Source: Endozoicomonas montiporae CL-33 (GTDB lineage Bacteria > Pseudomonadota > Gammaproteobacteria > Pseudomonadales > Endozoicomonadaceae). Taken from it: a DNA stretch of 64,000 nt. Of this stretch, positions 44,368 through 52,974 are shown in pieces (the first letter of the stretch is position 1; each line of letters starts with the position of its first letter). Position numbers and translations under genes: made by a program. The notes below the pieces were generated by a model. That model did not search any database and was not told the DNA's origin. It worked only from the letters and a program-made list of their open reading frames with translations. The stretch lies in the NCBI RefSeq assembly GCF_001583435.1, contig NZ_CP013251.1:5266715-5330714 (forward strand), in the 5' to 3' direction.

Positions 44368-44792
44368 GTCAATCCAGAAACAAAAGTGATCATCAGTCCG
44401 ACAGTAAAATTCGTCTGGACAAGTGGCTGTGGGCAGCACGCTTCTACAAGACCCGCAATATTGCCAAAGAAGCCATCGACGGTGGCAAGGTTCACCTGAA
44501 CGGCAGTCGCTGTAAGCCGGGCAAAGAACCCAAAGTCGGTGATGAGCTTCGCCTGCGAGTAGGCTGGGACGAAAAAACCGTGATTGTTCGTGCCCTGAGT
44601 GATAAGCGCCAGAAAGCCGAAGTCGCTCAACAGCTGTACGAAGAAACCAGCAACAGCATAGCCCGGCGTGAAGCCAGTGCCGAACAACGCAAGGCACTGC
44701 GTGGAGCAACACCAAGGCCAGAACGTCGTCCGGATAAAAAGCAGCGTCGCGATATTATGAAACAGAAAGCCGATTTTGGCTTTGACGACTGA
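44364..44792 (+). CDS. hslR: Ribosome-associated heat-shock protein Hsp15
   Basis: A 142-residue RNA-binding protein. The S4 domain starts at KIRLDKWLWAARFYKTRNIAKEAIDGGKVHLNG (17-48). Hsp15 binds free 50S subunits with an attached nascent tRNA-peptide and helps rescue stalled ribosomes. The C-terminus is basic. Start ATGA overlaps the yrfG stop. Confidence 0.93.
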   Translation: MSQSRNKSDHQSDSKIRLDKWLWAARFYKTRNIAKEAIDGGKVHLNGSRCKPGKEPKVGDELRLRVGWDEKTVIVRALSDKRQKAEVAQQLYEETSNSIARREASAEQRKALRGATPRPERRPDKKQRRDIMKQKADFGFDD

Positions 44793-44823
44793 CTACCTGC
44801 TGCATCAATACTGACTGTCCGGG

Positions 44824-45138
44824 CTACGGGAGATAAATCACTCCCTCCCGGATTTCGTGCGGAATCGGGTTAAGCTTCTCTCCGGGGCAAGGCCCGGCAA
44901 TGCATTCGCCATTGTGAATCAGAAACAGGGCACCATGGTTCGAGCATTGAATTAACCGCTGCTCGGAATCCAGAAACTGTTCTTCGTGCCATTCCAGGTT
45001 AATACCAAGGTGTGGGCAGCTGTTTTCGTAGACATAAACGTTATCGTCCTGACGTACTACAAACAGATGCCCTTTTTCGTTGTGAAAGCCTTTGCTGCCC
45101 GGATTGGTCAGCTCATCGACAGCACACAGTTTAATCAT
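44824..45138 (-). CDS. Small Rieske [2Fe-2S] ferredoxin-like protein
   Basis: A 104-residue protein with both Rieske motifs: Cys41-x-His43 in CPHLG and Cys65-x2-His68 in CSNHGALF. This matches ferredoxin-type Rieske proteins that serve oxygenases or assemble with nitrite reductase; no partner enzyme is near. No signal peptide. Confidence 0.85.
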   Translation of the reverse strand: MIKLCAVDELTNPGSKGFHNEKGHLFVVRQDDNVYVYENSCPHLGINLEWHEEQFLDSEQRLIQCSNHGALFLIHNGECIAGPCPGEKLNPIPHEIREGVIYLP

Positions 45139-45219
45139 GCTCGGCCCGTCCGGTTTTTATTAAGTTAACTTAGGTTAGGTCAGAACCAGTGTATGCTGCT
45201 ATAAAAAAAAGAGAAAGGA

Positions 45220-48219
45220 TCAGAACTCATAACGTGCTTTGGCCGTAAAGCTGTGAGAATGGAAATTCTTTTTCCAGTTGTAGTTGTAACCGGTCTGGAA
45301 TGTCCAGCTATTGTTCAGCTGTAGACCCAGTCCCAGCCCCATATGCAGCCTTATTTTATCCCGGTCAGGCCCGGTGACAATGAACGAATTTCCTCCGGCA
45401 AGATAGGTGGACTTAACAGTCACCCCGTCGGTGCCAAAATCGTAATAACCCATAAAGGTCAACTCGGGCTTTATCACGCCCCTGCGGAACCAGTACTCAC
45501 CATTGAACTTCATGCCACCACCCAGCTCCCAGGTATTGTAGTCTTTACTCTGGATTTTCTGCTCAAAACCACTGTCGCCTTTTTCATCGTAGTCCTGAAC
45601 TCTTATCAAGCCATAGTTAAACTCTGTCTGCGGAGAAATGGTCCAGTTACCTATGCGCCAGTTGTTACCACCAATAACTCTTACACCCCACTGATCTACC
45701 TCGAAGTCAGCTTTAATGCGATAACCGTCCACGGTTTTGGTCATATCATTCAGCGTATTACCCATGGACAGCATGGTATCAACAAAATAACCACGGGCAT
45801 TCCAGCTGTTGTACCAGGTTCCCAGATAACCATAGTTCTTATTGGTGCTTCCATCTTTGCCATCCACCGTGCTGCGTACCAGTGAAACGGCGAGTCCCAT
45901 TCGGACAGCAGGGTCGATCTCGGCATCAGCCCCCAGGGTGATACCCCAGGTCTGGCTGTCAAAACCATGTTCGTTATCAACCTTGCTCTGCTTACCGCTG
46001 TTATACAACATCTGTCCCCAGACTGAACCGTCCACAAACTGGTCACCGTAACTGATACCACGTCGCAAGCCGTGTATCCGGTTAAACACAATGTTATGGG
46101 CCGTATTGGCAACCCCCTGGGCTGACTTCTGCACTTCACCGGCTACACGTGGCTGAACCTGTTCAGACAGTTTTTTAACGTCGTAGTTGGTTGAATTCAG
46201 CTTGGCAAACAGCTTGTTCCCCTTGGTGGCATCTGCATAGCTTGCGGCATTGATAACATCCACTGCATTACCGAGGACTTCAGAAGCCCGGGAACCGGCT
46301 CCGGACTTCATTACGGATTGCTTGACGCTTGCTGCATCCCTTGATTTAATCTGCACCTGCAGTGTCCCCGCACTAGACACTACTTCTGTAGCCTCAATCA
46401 GAAAACTGCCTGAATCGACCGTCACCCGTCCGGCTAATCCCCCGTCAATACTGCCCGGGTCAACCAGAGTCAATAATGCACCACTTTTCATCAGCTTGTA
46501 TTCGGTAGCCGAGGCTGGCTTGAACTGAATATTGCTGCCTGCTTCCATGGCATTCAAACGACCTGACACAGTCATCAGCGCATTGCTGTTCAGTTCATAC
46601 ACCGGATTATTATTGTTGTCCGTCACTCCCTGACCCTGGTCGTCCAGCTGCTGCTGTTTTACCAGTTCAATCGTTGTCTGGGCAGGCAGGGTAAAATTGC
46701 CCGACATGGTAATGCCTTTGGTGATGGTACTGACAACCAGATGATCAACATTCTGAATGGTTTCACCTTCGTAGCTACCGCCACGAAACGCTGCCCAGTC
46801 GTTCAGATGCTGGGCACTGGCAGAAATAATACCAGTGGTTTTGGCGTTATCCCCAATCTGCTCAAACATCATTGGTTTGTTTGAGGTGGTAAAATCCAGT
46901 GCAACATCCGTGGCACTGGCTGCGGTGATAAAACCGTTATCGACATGAATCTTACCAGTCAGGTCACCGCGAACGGTAATTGCACTACTGTCAGCCCCCG
47001 TCGCTTTTATCGTGCCACCGTCTTTGACGATAATGGCTGCGTCACTGTCAGTACGACCGGCAAAGCCACCCAACTGGGCACCATTTTCCACATACACTGC
47101 ACTTTTATCGCTTGCAGTCGCTTCTATGGTGCTGAGTTCAGTGACTGATTTTTGCCCCATTACAACCACAAAGTCCGTGATCGAATTGTCATCCAGATAA
47201 ATCGTGTGATCATTGGTAGACCGGGAAACACCACCATCAACCGTGGTATAGCCGCCAGACAGTGTAGCCGGATCATTCAGCGAACCCTGAGCATGATAAG
47301 CCGCACCCTGGGTAGCCTCATGAGTGCCACTGATGAAAATGCCTCCCTTAATATCGCCGTCATTATCAAAGGTGCCAGTGTAAGAACCGCTGATAAAAAT
47401 GCCACCCTCAATATCACCGTCATTATCCAAGAGGCCGGTGTAAGAACCGCTCACCAGCAATGCTGCACCAGCAGACATTCCCCCCCCGGCTCCGGAAAGA
47501 ACACCACTTGAAGAAATACCCAGATCACCGTTTGCCGTTCCGGCAATATCAATGCCCCGCCCCTGAGGCGCACTCAGGGTTCCATTAATAACAAAGCCAT
47601 CACTGATTTGGGCATTTTCTGTCACGTGAACCGCTGCACTGCCATTTCCTAATGACATTAATGCACCATTGGCAACAACAAAATCTATGCTGGAGTGATC
47701 ATCAATCAGTACCGCATGGTCGTTCATCACCTCGGTGACACCACCCTCAAGCACGACATAGCCACCCTGCAAATCCGCCTGATTGCCAGCATCCTGTCCA
47801 AGGCTCCAATAGGCCGTACCCGACTGGTGTATTGATTTACCCGAGATAAAAACACCGTCCAGAATCTCGCCTTCATTCTTCAGTGTTCCTGTCAGGGTGC
47901 CGCTTTCATCGATGAAAACAGTAGCTGAAGAAGGATTGAGAGATGAACCAAAAGGACCAGGGTTTGCATCAATCGTATTGCCCTGCTGAATGTGAATCCC
48001 ACCAGACATGGCGTTAAGGGTAATCACTGCATCACCACCTGTTGCCGTCAGGTCTTCACTGACAATAATGACACTGGAATCGTTAACTGCCAGTTTATAG
48101 GGGACACTTCCCTGACTGAGATTGGTTGCATTGACTGGTGAAGTGACAGCTAAAAAAGCAGCTGTGCTTAACGCTGTGCGAACAAGGCATTTTGTTCGCA
48201 GACTGGTTCCCGAAAACAT
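45220..48219 (-). CDS. Autotransporter with repeat-rich passenger (type Va)
   Basis: A protein of about 999 residues. It has an extended signal peptide (TKCLVRTALSTAAFLAVTSPVNA), a passenger of about 700 residues rich in Gly, Ser, Asp and Ile with beta-helix character, and a C-terminal beta-barrel (from about 730, GSVWGQMLYNSGKQ) that ends in ARYEF. The passenger has a duplicated 70-80-residue block (VFISGKSIHQSGTAYW and IFISGTHEATQGAAYH versions) and a 20-residue tandem repeat (SGSYTG-DNDGDI-GGIFI). No protease or lipase motif is evident; an adhesin is the likeliest role. ATG at 48219 follows AGGGAC; a GTG two codons upstream exists. Confidence 0.87.
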   Translation of the reverse strand: MFSGTSLRTKCLVRTALSTAAFLAVTSPVNATNLSQGSVPYKLAVNDSSVIIVSEDLTATGGDAVITLNAMSGGIHIQQGNTIDANPGPFGSSLNPSSATVFIDESGTLTGTLKNEGEILDGVFISGKSIHQSGTAYWSLGQDAGNQADLQGGYVVLEGGVTEVMNDHAVLIDDHSSIDFVVANGALMSLGNGSAAVHVTENAQISDGFVINGTLSAPQGRGIDIAGTANGDLGISSSGVLSGAGGGMSAGAALLVSGSYTGLLDNDGDIEGGIFISGSYTGTFDNDGDIKGGIFISGTHEATQGAAYHAQGSLNDPATLSGGYTTVDGGVSRSTNDHTIYLDDNSITDFVVVMGQKSVTELSTIEATASDKSAVYVENGAQLGGFAGRTDSDAAIIVKDGGTIKATGADSSAITVRGDLTGKIHVDNGFITAASATDVALDFTTSNKPMMFEQIGDNAKTTGIISASAQHLNDWAAFRGGSYEGETIQNVDHLVVSTITKGITMSGNFTLPAQTTIELVKQQQLDDQGQGVTDNNNNPVYELNSNALMTVSGRLNAMEAGSNIQFKPASATEYKLMKSGALLTLVDPGSIDGGLAGRVTVDSGSFLIEATEVVSSAGTLQVQIKSRDAASVKQSVMKSGAGSRASEVLGNAVDVINAASYADATKGNKLFAKLNSTNYDVKKLSEQVQPRVAGEVQKSAQGVANTAHNIVFNRIHGLRRGISYGDQFVDGSVWGQMLYNSGKQSKVDNEHGFDSQTWGITLGADAEIDPAVRMGLAVSLVRSTVDGKDGSTNKNYGYLGTWYNSWNARGYFVDTMLSMGNTLNDMTKTVDGYRIKADFEVDQWGVRVIGGNNWRIGNWTISPQTEFNYGLIRVQDYDEKGDSGFEQKIQSKDYNTWELGGGMKFNGEYWFRRGVIKPELTFMGYYDFGTDGVTVKSTYLAGGNSFIVTGPDRDKIRLHMGLGLGLQLNNSWTFQTGYNYNWKKNFHSHSFTAKARYEF
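47331..47450. repeat. 60-bp tandem duplication in the autotransporter passenger
   Basis: Two adjacent 60-bp units encode SGSYTG(L/T)(L/F)DNDGDI(E/K)GGIFI. Differences are few, so the duplication is fairly recent. Boundaries are approximate. Confidence 0.7.
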
Positions 48220-48336
48220 TCGCACGTCCCTGTGCCCCTTGTGTGATCGGTGGGAGATAAAGGTGGAATGGATGAAACCTTTATCCGGTATCTGCCTGTT
48301 TAATCGGTCTGCACGACAGAAACCTTAGAGGCCAGC

Positions 48337-49260
48337 CTATAAACGCCCGGATTCCACATCCTCGAAAAAACTCAGTAATGCCCGACGATAATTCTCCGGG
48401 TCATCCCACATACAACAGTGACTGCCGTTATCGCAGATCACGACCCTGCTGTGAGGAATGATGGAAGCCATCTGTTTCTGGTCGTCCGGTGACATGGTGT
48501 CGTAACGTCCCGCTATCACCAGCGTTGCGGTTCTTATTTCAGCCAGCTCATTCCAGCGATTCCAGCCCAGCAGATTACCCGTTGGAATGAACTCGTTTTT
48601 ACCCAGCATTGCGTTGCAGACTCTATGATTCGTATGTTCAGATGCCCGGTTCAGGGCATCCGGCCATTCTGGCAATCGGCAGGTGTATTGCCGGTGGATA
48701 TAATCGTCAAGCAGTCCCTGATATTTTTCATTATCAAGATCATCTTTGTCTTCAAACCACTTAATCTGCTCAAGGACGGCTTCGGGTAACTGTTCCCTTA
48801 TATGGTTGATATGGGTGGTATAGGACTGAAGACTGCCGGTAATGCTGTTCAACACCAGTCCTTTCAGGTGGGCCTGGTGTTTCAGGGCGTATTCAATGGC
48901 AAACAGCCCTCCACAGGAGTGACCAAACAGGTAAAAGCCGTCCAGGTTCAGTGCCTTGCGAACCTGCTCGATTTCATCCACAAAACGATCCAGCTGCCAG
49001 AGCGAATCGTCATCGGGCTGGTCAGAACACCACGACCCCAGCTGGTCATAAAAAATAACTTCAATGCCCGCAGGCACCAGATACTCTTCCAAACACTCAA
49101 GATACTCATGGGAGCATCCGGGGCCACCATGTAACGTCAATACTTTTACGGCACCACAGCCAACCCTGAGCGTCCACACCCTGTAACCATTGTCCAGTTC
49201 AATCCATTGCACGCCAGACGCGCTGTGTTTGTTTTGTCTGGTTTTGAAAAGAGCGGTCAT
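48337..49260 (-). CDS. Alpha/beta hydrolase, proline iminopeptidase (S33) type
   Basis: A 307-residue hydrolase. The oxyanion region HGGPGCSHEY begins at residue 44, the nucleophile is Ser115 in GHSCGG, and the acid and histidine are in AGRYDTMSP and NGSHCCMWDD. HGGPG is the signature of S33 prolyl iminopeptidases. It is cytoplasmic. The substrate may be an N-terminal proline or an amide; I keep the family name only. Confidence 0.85.
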   Translation of the reverse strand: MTALFKTRQNKHSASGVQWIELDNGYRVWTLRVGCGAVKVLTLHGGPGCSHEYLECLEEYLVPAGIEVIFYDQLGSWCSDQPDDDSLWQLDRFVDEIEQVRKALNLDGFYLFGHSCGGLFAIEYALKHQAHLKGLVLNSITGSLQSYTTHINHIREQLPEAVLEQIKWFEDKDDLDNEKYQGLLDDYIHRQYTCRLPEWPDALNRASEHTNHRVCNAMLGKNEFIPTGNLLGWNRWNELAEIRTATLVIAGRYDTMSPDDQKQMASIIPHSRVVICDNGSHCCMWDDPENYRRALLSFFEDVESGRL

Positions 49261-49455
49261 GGCAAAGGCTCACTGTCTATGAATGAAAATGTGTTTTGGC
49301 TCATGGTTATAGACCATCAGCAACATTGTTCATCACCATGCAGCAGGGAACGGCTGCCCCATGGATGGTTTTCTGTACGGCTTCAGTTTAGGTGTTTTTG
49401 TCGGTTGTGAAGAAACACAGAAAAGAGTGAGTCTCTGTCATGCATAAAAAGAGAG

Positions 49456-49647
49456 TCAGGATGACTTCCCTGCTTTTTTTCTGTCAGGAAGGGTCACATC
49501 GAATGGCAGCCCCTGCCGAAGGACTATCTGGCTAAAGTAAATGTTAATGGCTTGAGACGTGCTAATGCCCAGTTCCTTAAGCACTGCCTCGGCGTCTTCT
49601 TTCAAGGTTTCATCGATACGGGCACGAACGGTCGTTTCTTTAGCCAT
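49456..49647 (-). CDS. RelB/DinJ-type antitoxin, apparently orphan
   Basis: A 63-residue ribbon-helix-helix protein, MAKETTVRARIDETLKEDAEAVL, then LGISTSQAINIYFSQIVLRQGLPF, which matches DinJ closely. The start at 49647 follows GGGGGT; an upstream extension is unlike the family. Downstream, where a YafQ or RelE toxin is expected, 49261-49455 has no suitable gene. It may be a relic or act in trans. Confidence 0.82.
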   Translation of the reverse strand: MAKETTVRARIDETLKEDAEAVLKELGISTSQAINIYFSQIVLRQGLPFDVTLPDRKKAGKSS

Positions 49648-49693
49648 CAAATGACCCCCGGTTTCATGGTTTGACGAACTTCCATGAAAGCAC

Positions 49694-49728
49694 AAAAAAG
49701 CCTGATACACCTTGCGCCATATCAGGCT
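49694..49728 (-). terminator. Intrinsic terminator of the trpR-permease operon
   Basis: On the minus strand a 9-bp stem (AGCCTGATA at 49699-49707 with TATCAGGCT at 49720-49728) is followed by six Ts. Confidence 0.85.
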
Positions 49729-49758
49729 TGGAGAATAGTTCACAGAGAAGGCTGTGAA

Positions 49759-51018
49759 TCAGCCAAAGGTTGGCAACATTCCCATCAGGTTCACCACTTC
49801 CAGTACCAGCACGGTCAGACCAAAGCCGAACACCAGAGCGACTCTTGGCTTGCCGCCGGACACCTGAAACTCATCACGTTCGGAGCGACCTTTCAAAGCC
49901 ATCAACACAGGCGACAACACACTAAACGTCACCGCACCAATACCTGCAAAACCGATCGCTGCAATAAAACCGTTTGGCAGCATGACACCCAGAACGGTTG
50001 GAGGAACGAAAGTCACTGCAGCCGTTTTCAGTCGTCCCTGTAAATCGTTGCTGAAGCCAAAGAAGTCGGCGATGTAATCAAACAAACCCATGGACACGCC
50101 CAGGAAAGAAGTCGCCACAGCCAGATGCGAGAACAGCTGTAACATCTTGGAAGTGCTCATGTTCAGACCGGTTTGCTCCAGCGCAAGAACCAGATCACCA
50201 ATATTGCCACCGTCTGCGATGATAGCAGGGAACTGATCACGGGACAGATTGCCCAGTATCACCAGCTGCCATACCAGATAAAAAGCCAGCGTCAGTACTG
50301 AACCGATCAGAATGGCTGATTTCAGACTGCCACTGTCGCGCTTCATGTAACCGGTCAGGCTAGGCACACAGGTTTGAAAGCCAAAGCTGACCGCAATAAA
50401 GGAGATCATGCTCAGGGCAAACGGGCTGCTTTCAGACAATGGCAAACCGTTAAACAGGTTCTCTGTGCTAACACTGCCCATCAGTCCACCGCTGAACCAC
50501 AGAAAAGCAATCACCATGGCACCCAGCATAACCGTGGTGGCCTTATCCACAGCCATCGGGCCAAATACCACAATAGAGCCCAGTACCAGTGCAAACAGAG
50601 TACCGGCCACCTCGGAATCCACATTGAGACCCGCGACCGACTGCAAAGTGTGGGCAATAATGGAGCTACCACCGGAAATGTAGGCATAAGTCAGGATATA
50701 GCAGACAAAACCAACGGCCAGACCGTTCACAAGGCGTCCGGTGTTGCCCAATGTTGCCTGTGCCATGGTGTCAAAACTGGCACCTTCCCGGTGACGAAGG
50801 TTGGCTTCCAGCAAATACAGTCCGGCGCTATACATGCAATACCAGCCGATCAGAAGCATAACCAGAGACCAGCCAAACCAGGCACCGCTGGTAATAACCG
50901 GCAGGGAGAACATTCCTGCACCAATGCTGGTTCCGGCAACAATCAATGCGCCTCCGAGCACCGATGCACCACGCTTCTGACCACGGGCTTCCGCGCCCGT
51001 CAGTATTGCTTCACTCAT
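49759..51018 (-). CDS. Aromatic amino acid permease (HAAAP family; TyrP/Mtr type)
   Basis: A 419-residue protein with eleven predicted membrane segments. It starts with SVLGGALIVAGTSIGAGMFSLPV, the hallmark of the HAAAP transporters, and contains GFQTCVPSLTGYM near residue 220. It is a proton-driven importer. Co-transcription with trpR (ATGA overlap, 51015-51018) suggests tryptophan as substrate (Mtr-like), but TyrP cannot be ruled out. Confidence 0.87.
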   Translation of the reverse strand: MSEAILTGAEARGQKRGASVLGGALIVAGTSIGAGMFSLPVITSGAWFGWSLVMLLIGWYCMYSAGLYLLEANLRHREGASFDTMAQATLGNTGRLVNGLAVGFVCYILTYAYISGGSSIIAHTLQSVAGLNVDSEVAGTLFALVLGSIVVFGPMAVDKATTVMLGAMVIAFLWFSGGLMGSVSTENLFNGLPLSESSPFALSMISFIAVSFGFQTCVPSLTGYMKRDSGSLKSAILIGSVLTLAFYLVWQLVILGNLSRDQFPAIIADGGNIGDLVLALEQTGLNMSTSKMLQLFSHLAVATSFLGVSMGLFDYIADFFGFSNDLQGRLKTAAVTFVPPTVLGVMLPNGFIAAIGFAGIGAVTFSVLSPVLMALKGRSERDEFQVSGGKPRVALVFGFGLTVLVLEVVNLMGMLPTFG

Positions 51019-51302
51019 TTGCTCATTCCAAACTGCTTTATAAGGAATTCTTTATCCGCTGCATCCAGCGACTTGAGGTTGTTCGATCCTCGGGTGATTG
51101 TGGCAATGCTCACACCCAACTCAGCAGCAAGCTGTCGCTGGGACTGCTGACCGGCTAACAGCGCTTTCAGAACAGACAGGCGGGAAGCCACAGAGTCCCG
51201 TTCTTCAGGTGCCAGCAAGATCATTAACAGCTTTTCCAGGTCCCCGGCATTACTTTGTTTATGCAACAGTTCTGTAAGCTGATTCCACTGGGTGTCAGGC
51301 AT
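51015..51302 (-). CDS. trpR: Trp operon repressor
   Basis: A 95-residue helical repressor. The helix-turn-helix is QRQLAAELGVSIATITRGSNNLK (55-77), where the turn and recognition helix are characteristic of TrpR. The protein dimerises and binds DNA with L-tryptophan. The operator upstream suggests autoregulation, and the permease downstream is in the same operon. Confidence 0.95.
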   Translation of the reverse strand: MPDTQWNQLTELLHKQSNAGDLEKLLMILLAPEERDSVASRLSVLKALLAGQQSQRQLAAELGVSIATITRGSNNLKSLDAADKEFLIKQFGMSK

Positions 51303-51320
51303 GACTTCAATCCAAAAAAA

Positions 51321-51350
51321 CCGTACTGGCGTAACAGTACACCAGTACGG
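51321..51350. promoter_or_regulatory. TrpR operator upstream of trpR
   Basis: GTACTGGCGTAACAGTAC at 51323-51340 fits the TrpR target GNACT-N8-AGTNC exactly. A further AGTAC at 51344-51348 lies 8 bases on, allowing tandem dimer binding. The whole sits in a longer dyad (CCGTACTGG / CCAGTACGG) about 20 bases before the trpR start. Confidence 0.75.
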
Positions 51351-51366
51351 TTTTTATTCTGATCGT

Positions 51367-51391
51367 GTTTTGTACCTAAACCGTACAAAAC
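51367..51391. promoter_or_regulatory. Second dyad in the trpR-ispG intergenic region
   Basis: GTTTTGTAC pairs with GTACAAAAC around a 7-bp spacer. It lacks the GNACT half-site and may overlap the trpR promoter. Confidence 0.4.
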
Positions 51392-51511
51392 CGAAGGGCT
51401 TCAGCCAATTTGGACAGGTTTTATAACAATCCATACGCTTTGGCGGATTAGTGATAAACTTGGTGAAATTAACGACTCTCTAAAACTTGTACCCTAGGAG
51501 GATTCAGCTAA

Positions 51512-52747
51512 ATGGGCCCACGCCATCAAACCCATTCAGTTAAGGTTGGACACATCACCATGGGAGGTGATGCCCCAGTGGTCGTTCAGTCCATGACCGA
51601 TACGGACACCGCAGATGTCGAAAAGACCGTGGCCCAGATCAAACTGCTGGCCGACGCCGGCTCGGAAATTGTTCGGGTAACGGTTAACACAGAAGAAGCC
51701 GCCGCGGCAGTGCCCGAAATTTACCGTCAGTTGCGCGCCGATGGTTATCAGGTTCCTATCGTTGGAGACTTCCACTACAACGGCCATCTGTTGCTGACCA
51801 AATACGACGAAACCGCCCGGTTGCTGGACAAATATCGCATTAATCCGGGTAATGTTGGCTTTGGCAATAAGAAAGACGATCGTTTCAACGCCATGATCGA
51901 CGTTGCCATCAAATACGACAAACCAGTGCGTATAGGCGTGAACTGGGGCAGTCTGGATAAAGAACTGTCTACCCGCCTGATGGATGAAAACGCCAAATCC
52001 GATAACCCGAAGCCTTCTCAGGAAATCCTGCACGAAGCACTGGTGCTGTCAGCTCTCACCAGTGCTGATGCAGCGGTTGAACGCGGTCTGGGAGCCAACA
52101 AGATTGTGATCTCCTGCAAGGTGTCCCGTGTGCAGGATTTGATCAGCGTTTATCAGATGTTGGCAAACCGCTGTCAGTACGCCCTGCATCTGGGGCTGAC
52201 CGAAGCCGGCATGGGCAGCAAAGGGATTGTCGCATCCAGTATCGCCATGGGTATTTTGCTGCAGCAGGGTATTGGCAATACGATTCGCACTTCTCTGACG
52301 CCGGAACCCAATGGCAGTCGAGACCGCGAAGTCATTGTTTCTCAACAGATTCTTCAGGCACTGGAAGTCCGCAGCTTTGCACCGGAAGTGACCGCCTGCC
52401 CCGGCTGTGGCCGTACAACCAGCACGTTCTTCCGGGTTCTGACTGACGAAGTGGATGTCTTCCTGCGTACCAAAATGGTCACATGGCGACATGAACGGGT
52501 CGGTGTTGAGGACATGAAAGTCGCGGTAATGGGGTGTGTTGTAAACGGCCCGGGCGAAAGCAAACATGCCAATATTGGTATCAGCCTGCCCGGCACCGGA
52601 GAGGCTCCGTCAGCACCGGTGTTTGTCGATGGTGAAAAGGTCAAAACGCTCAAGGGCGAGAACATCGCAGAAGAGTACAAGCAGATGATCGAAGATTATG
52701 TGCATAAGACGTATCCGCCGCGCAGCGAACTGATTGCATCCAAATGA
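51512..52747 (+). CDS. ispG: 4-hydroxy-3-methylbut-2-enyl-diphosphate synthase IspG
   Basis: A 411-residue [4Fe-4S] enzyme of the MEP isoprenoid pathway; it converts MEcPP to HMBPP. The TIM barrel starts with [13 protein letters not shown], and the cluster cysteines are Cys296 and Cys299 in ACPGCGR and Cys342 in GCVVNGPGE. An AGGAGG sits 10 bases before the ATG. It is monocistronic here, separated from trpR by about 210 bases. Confidence 0.96.
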   Translation: MGPRHQTHSVKVGHITMGGDAPVVVQSMTDTDTADVEKTVAQIKLLADAGSEIVRVTVNTEEAAAAVPEIYRQLRADGYQVPIVGDFHYNGHLLLTKYDETARLLDKYRINPGNVGFGNKKDDRFNAMIDVAIKYDKPVRIGVNWGSLDKELSTRLMDENAKSDNPKPSQEILHEALVLSALTSADAAVERGLGANKIVISCKVSRVQDLISVYQMLANRCQYALHLGLTEAGMGSKGIVASSIAMGILLQQGIGNTIRTSLTPEPNGSRDREVIVSQQILQALEVRSFAPEVTACPGCGRTTSTFFRVLTDEVDVFLRTKMVTWRHERVGVEDMKVAVMGCVVNGPGESKHANIGISLPGTGEAPSAPVFVDGEKVKTLKGENIAEEYKQMIEDYVHKTYPPRSELIASK

Positions 52748-52974
52748 ACTACCCCGGAGCAAGCTCCGGGGTATCAAGTTAGCTCTTGAGTAGTTCGCAG
52801 CAAGCTGCGGGGAATTAGACCCAAGGCTTCGCATTAAACAGCCTTATCTCCGGAAAAGCACAGCCTGTGCTTTTCCGGCTTACCTACCGGGCAGCCTCCT
52901 AGCCGCACATACCATTAACTGCTTAACTTTATTATGAAAAGTGAATTTACCTAATAAATAGCAGGGACAGTGAT
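52748..52974. repeat. Hairpin cluster downstream of ispG (REP-like)
   Basis: Three hairpins. First, TACCCCGGAGC / GCTCCGGGGTA at 52750-52773; second, CGCAGC-AA-GCTGCG at 52796-52809; third, CCGGAAAAGCACAG / CTGTGCTTTTCCGG at 52850-52878. The first two share the stem-AA-stem layout and the GGGG tail, suggesting related REP-type units. None has a T run. The final 90 bases hold the leader of the next gene. Confidence 0.65.

Noticed and set aside
50374..51150. A 258-codon plus-strand frame opposite the permease and trpR
   Set aside because: It is an antisense shadow of well-supported genes; composition is Gln/His-rich as expected from reverse reading of membrane-protein codons.
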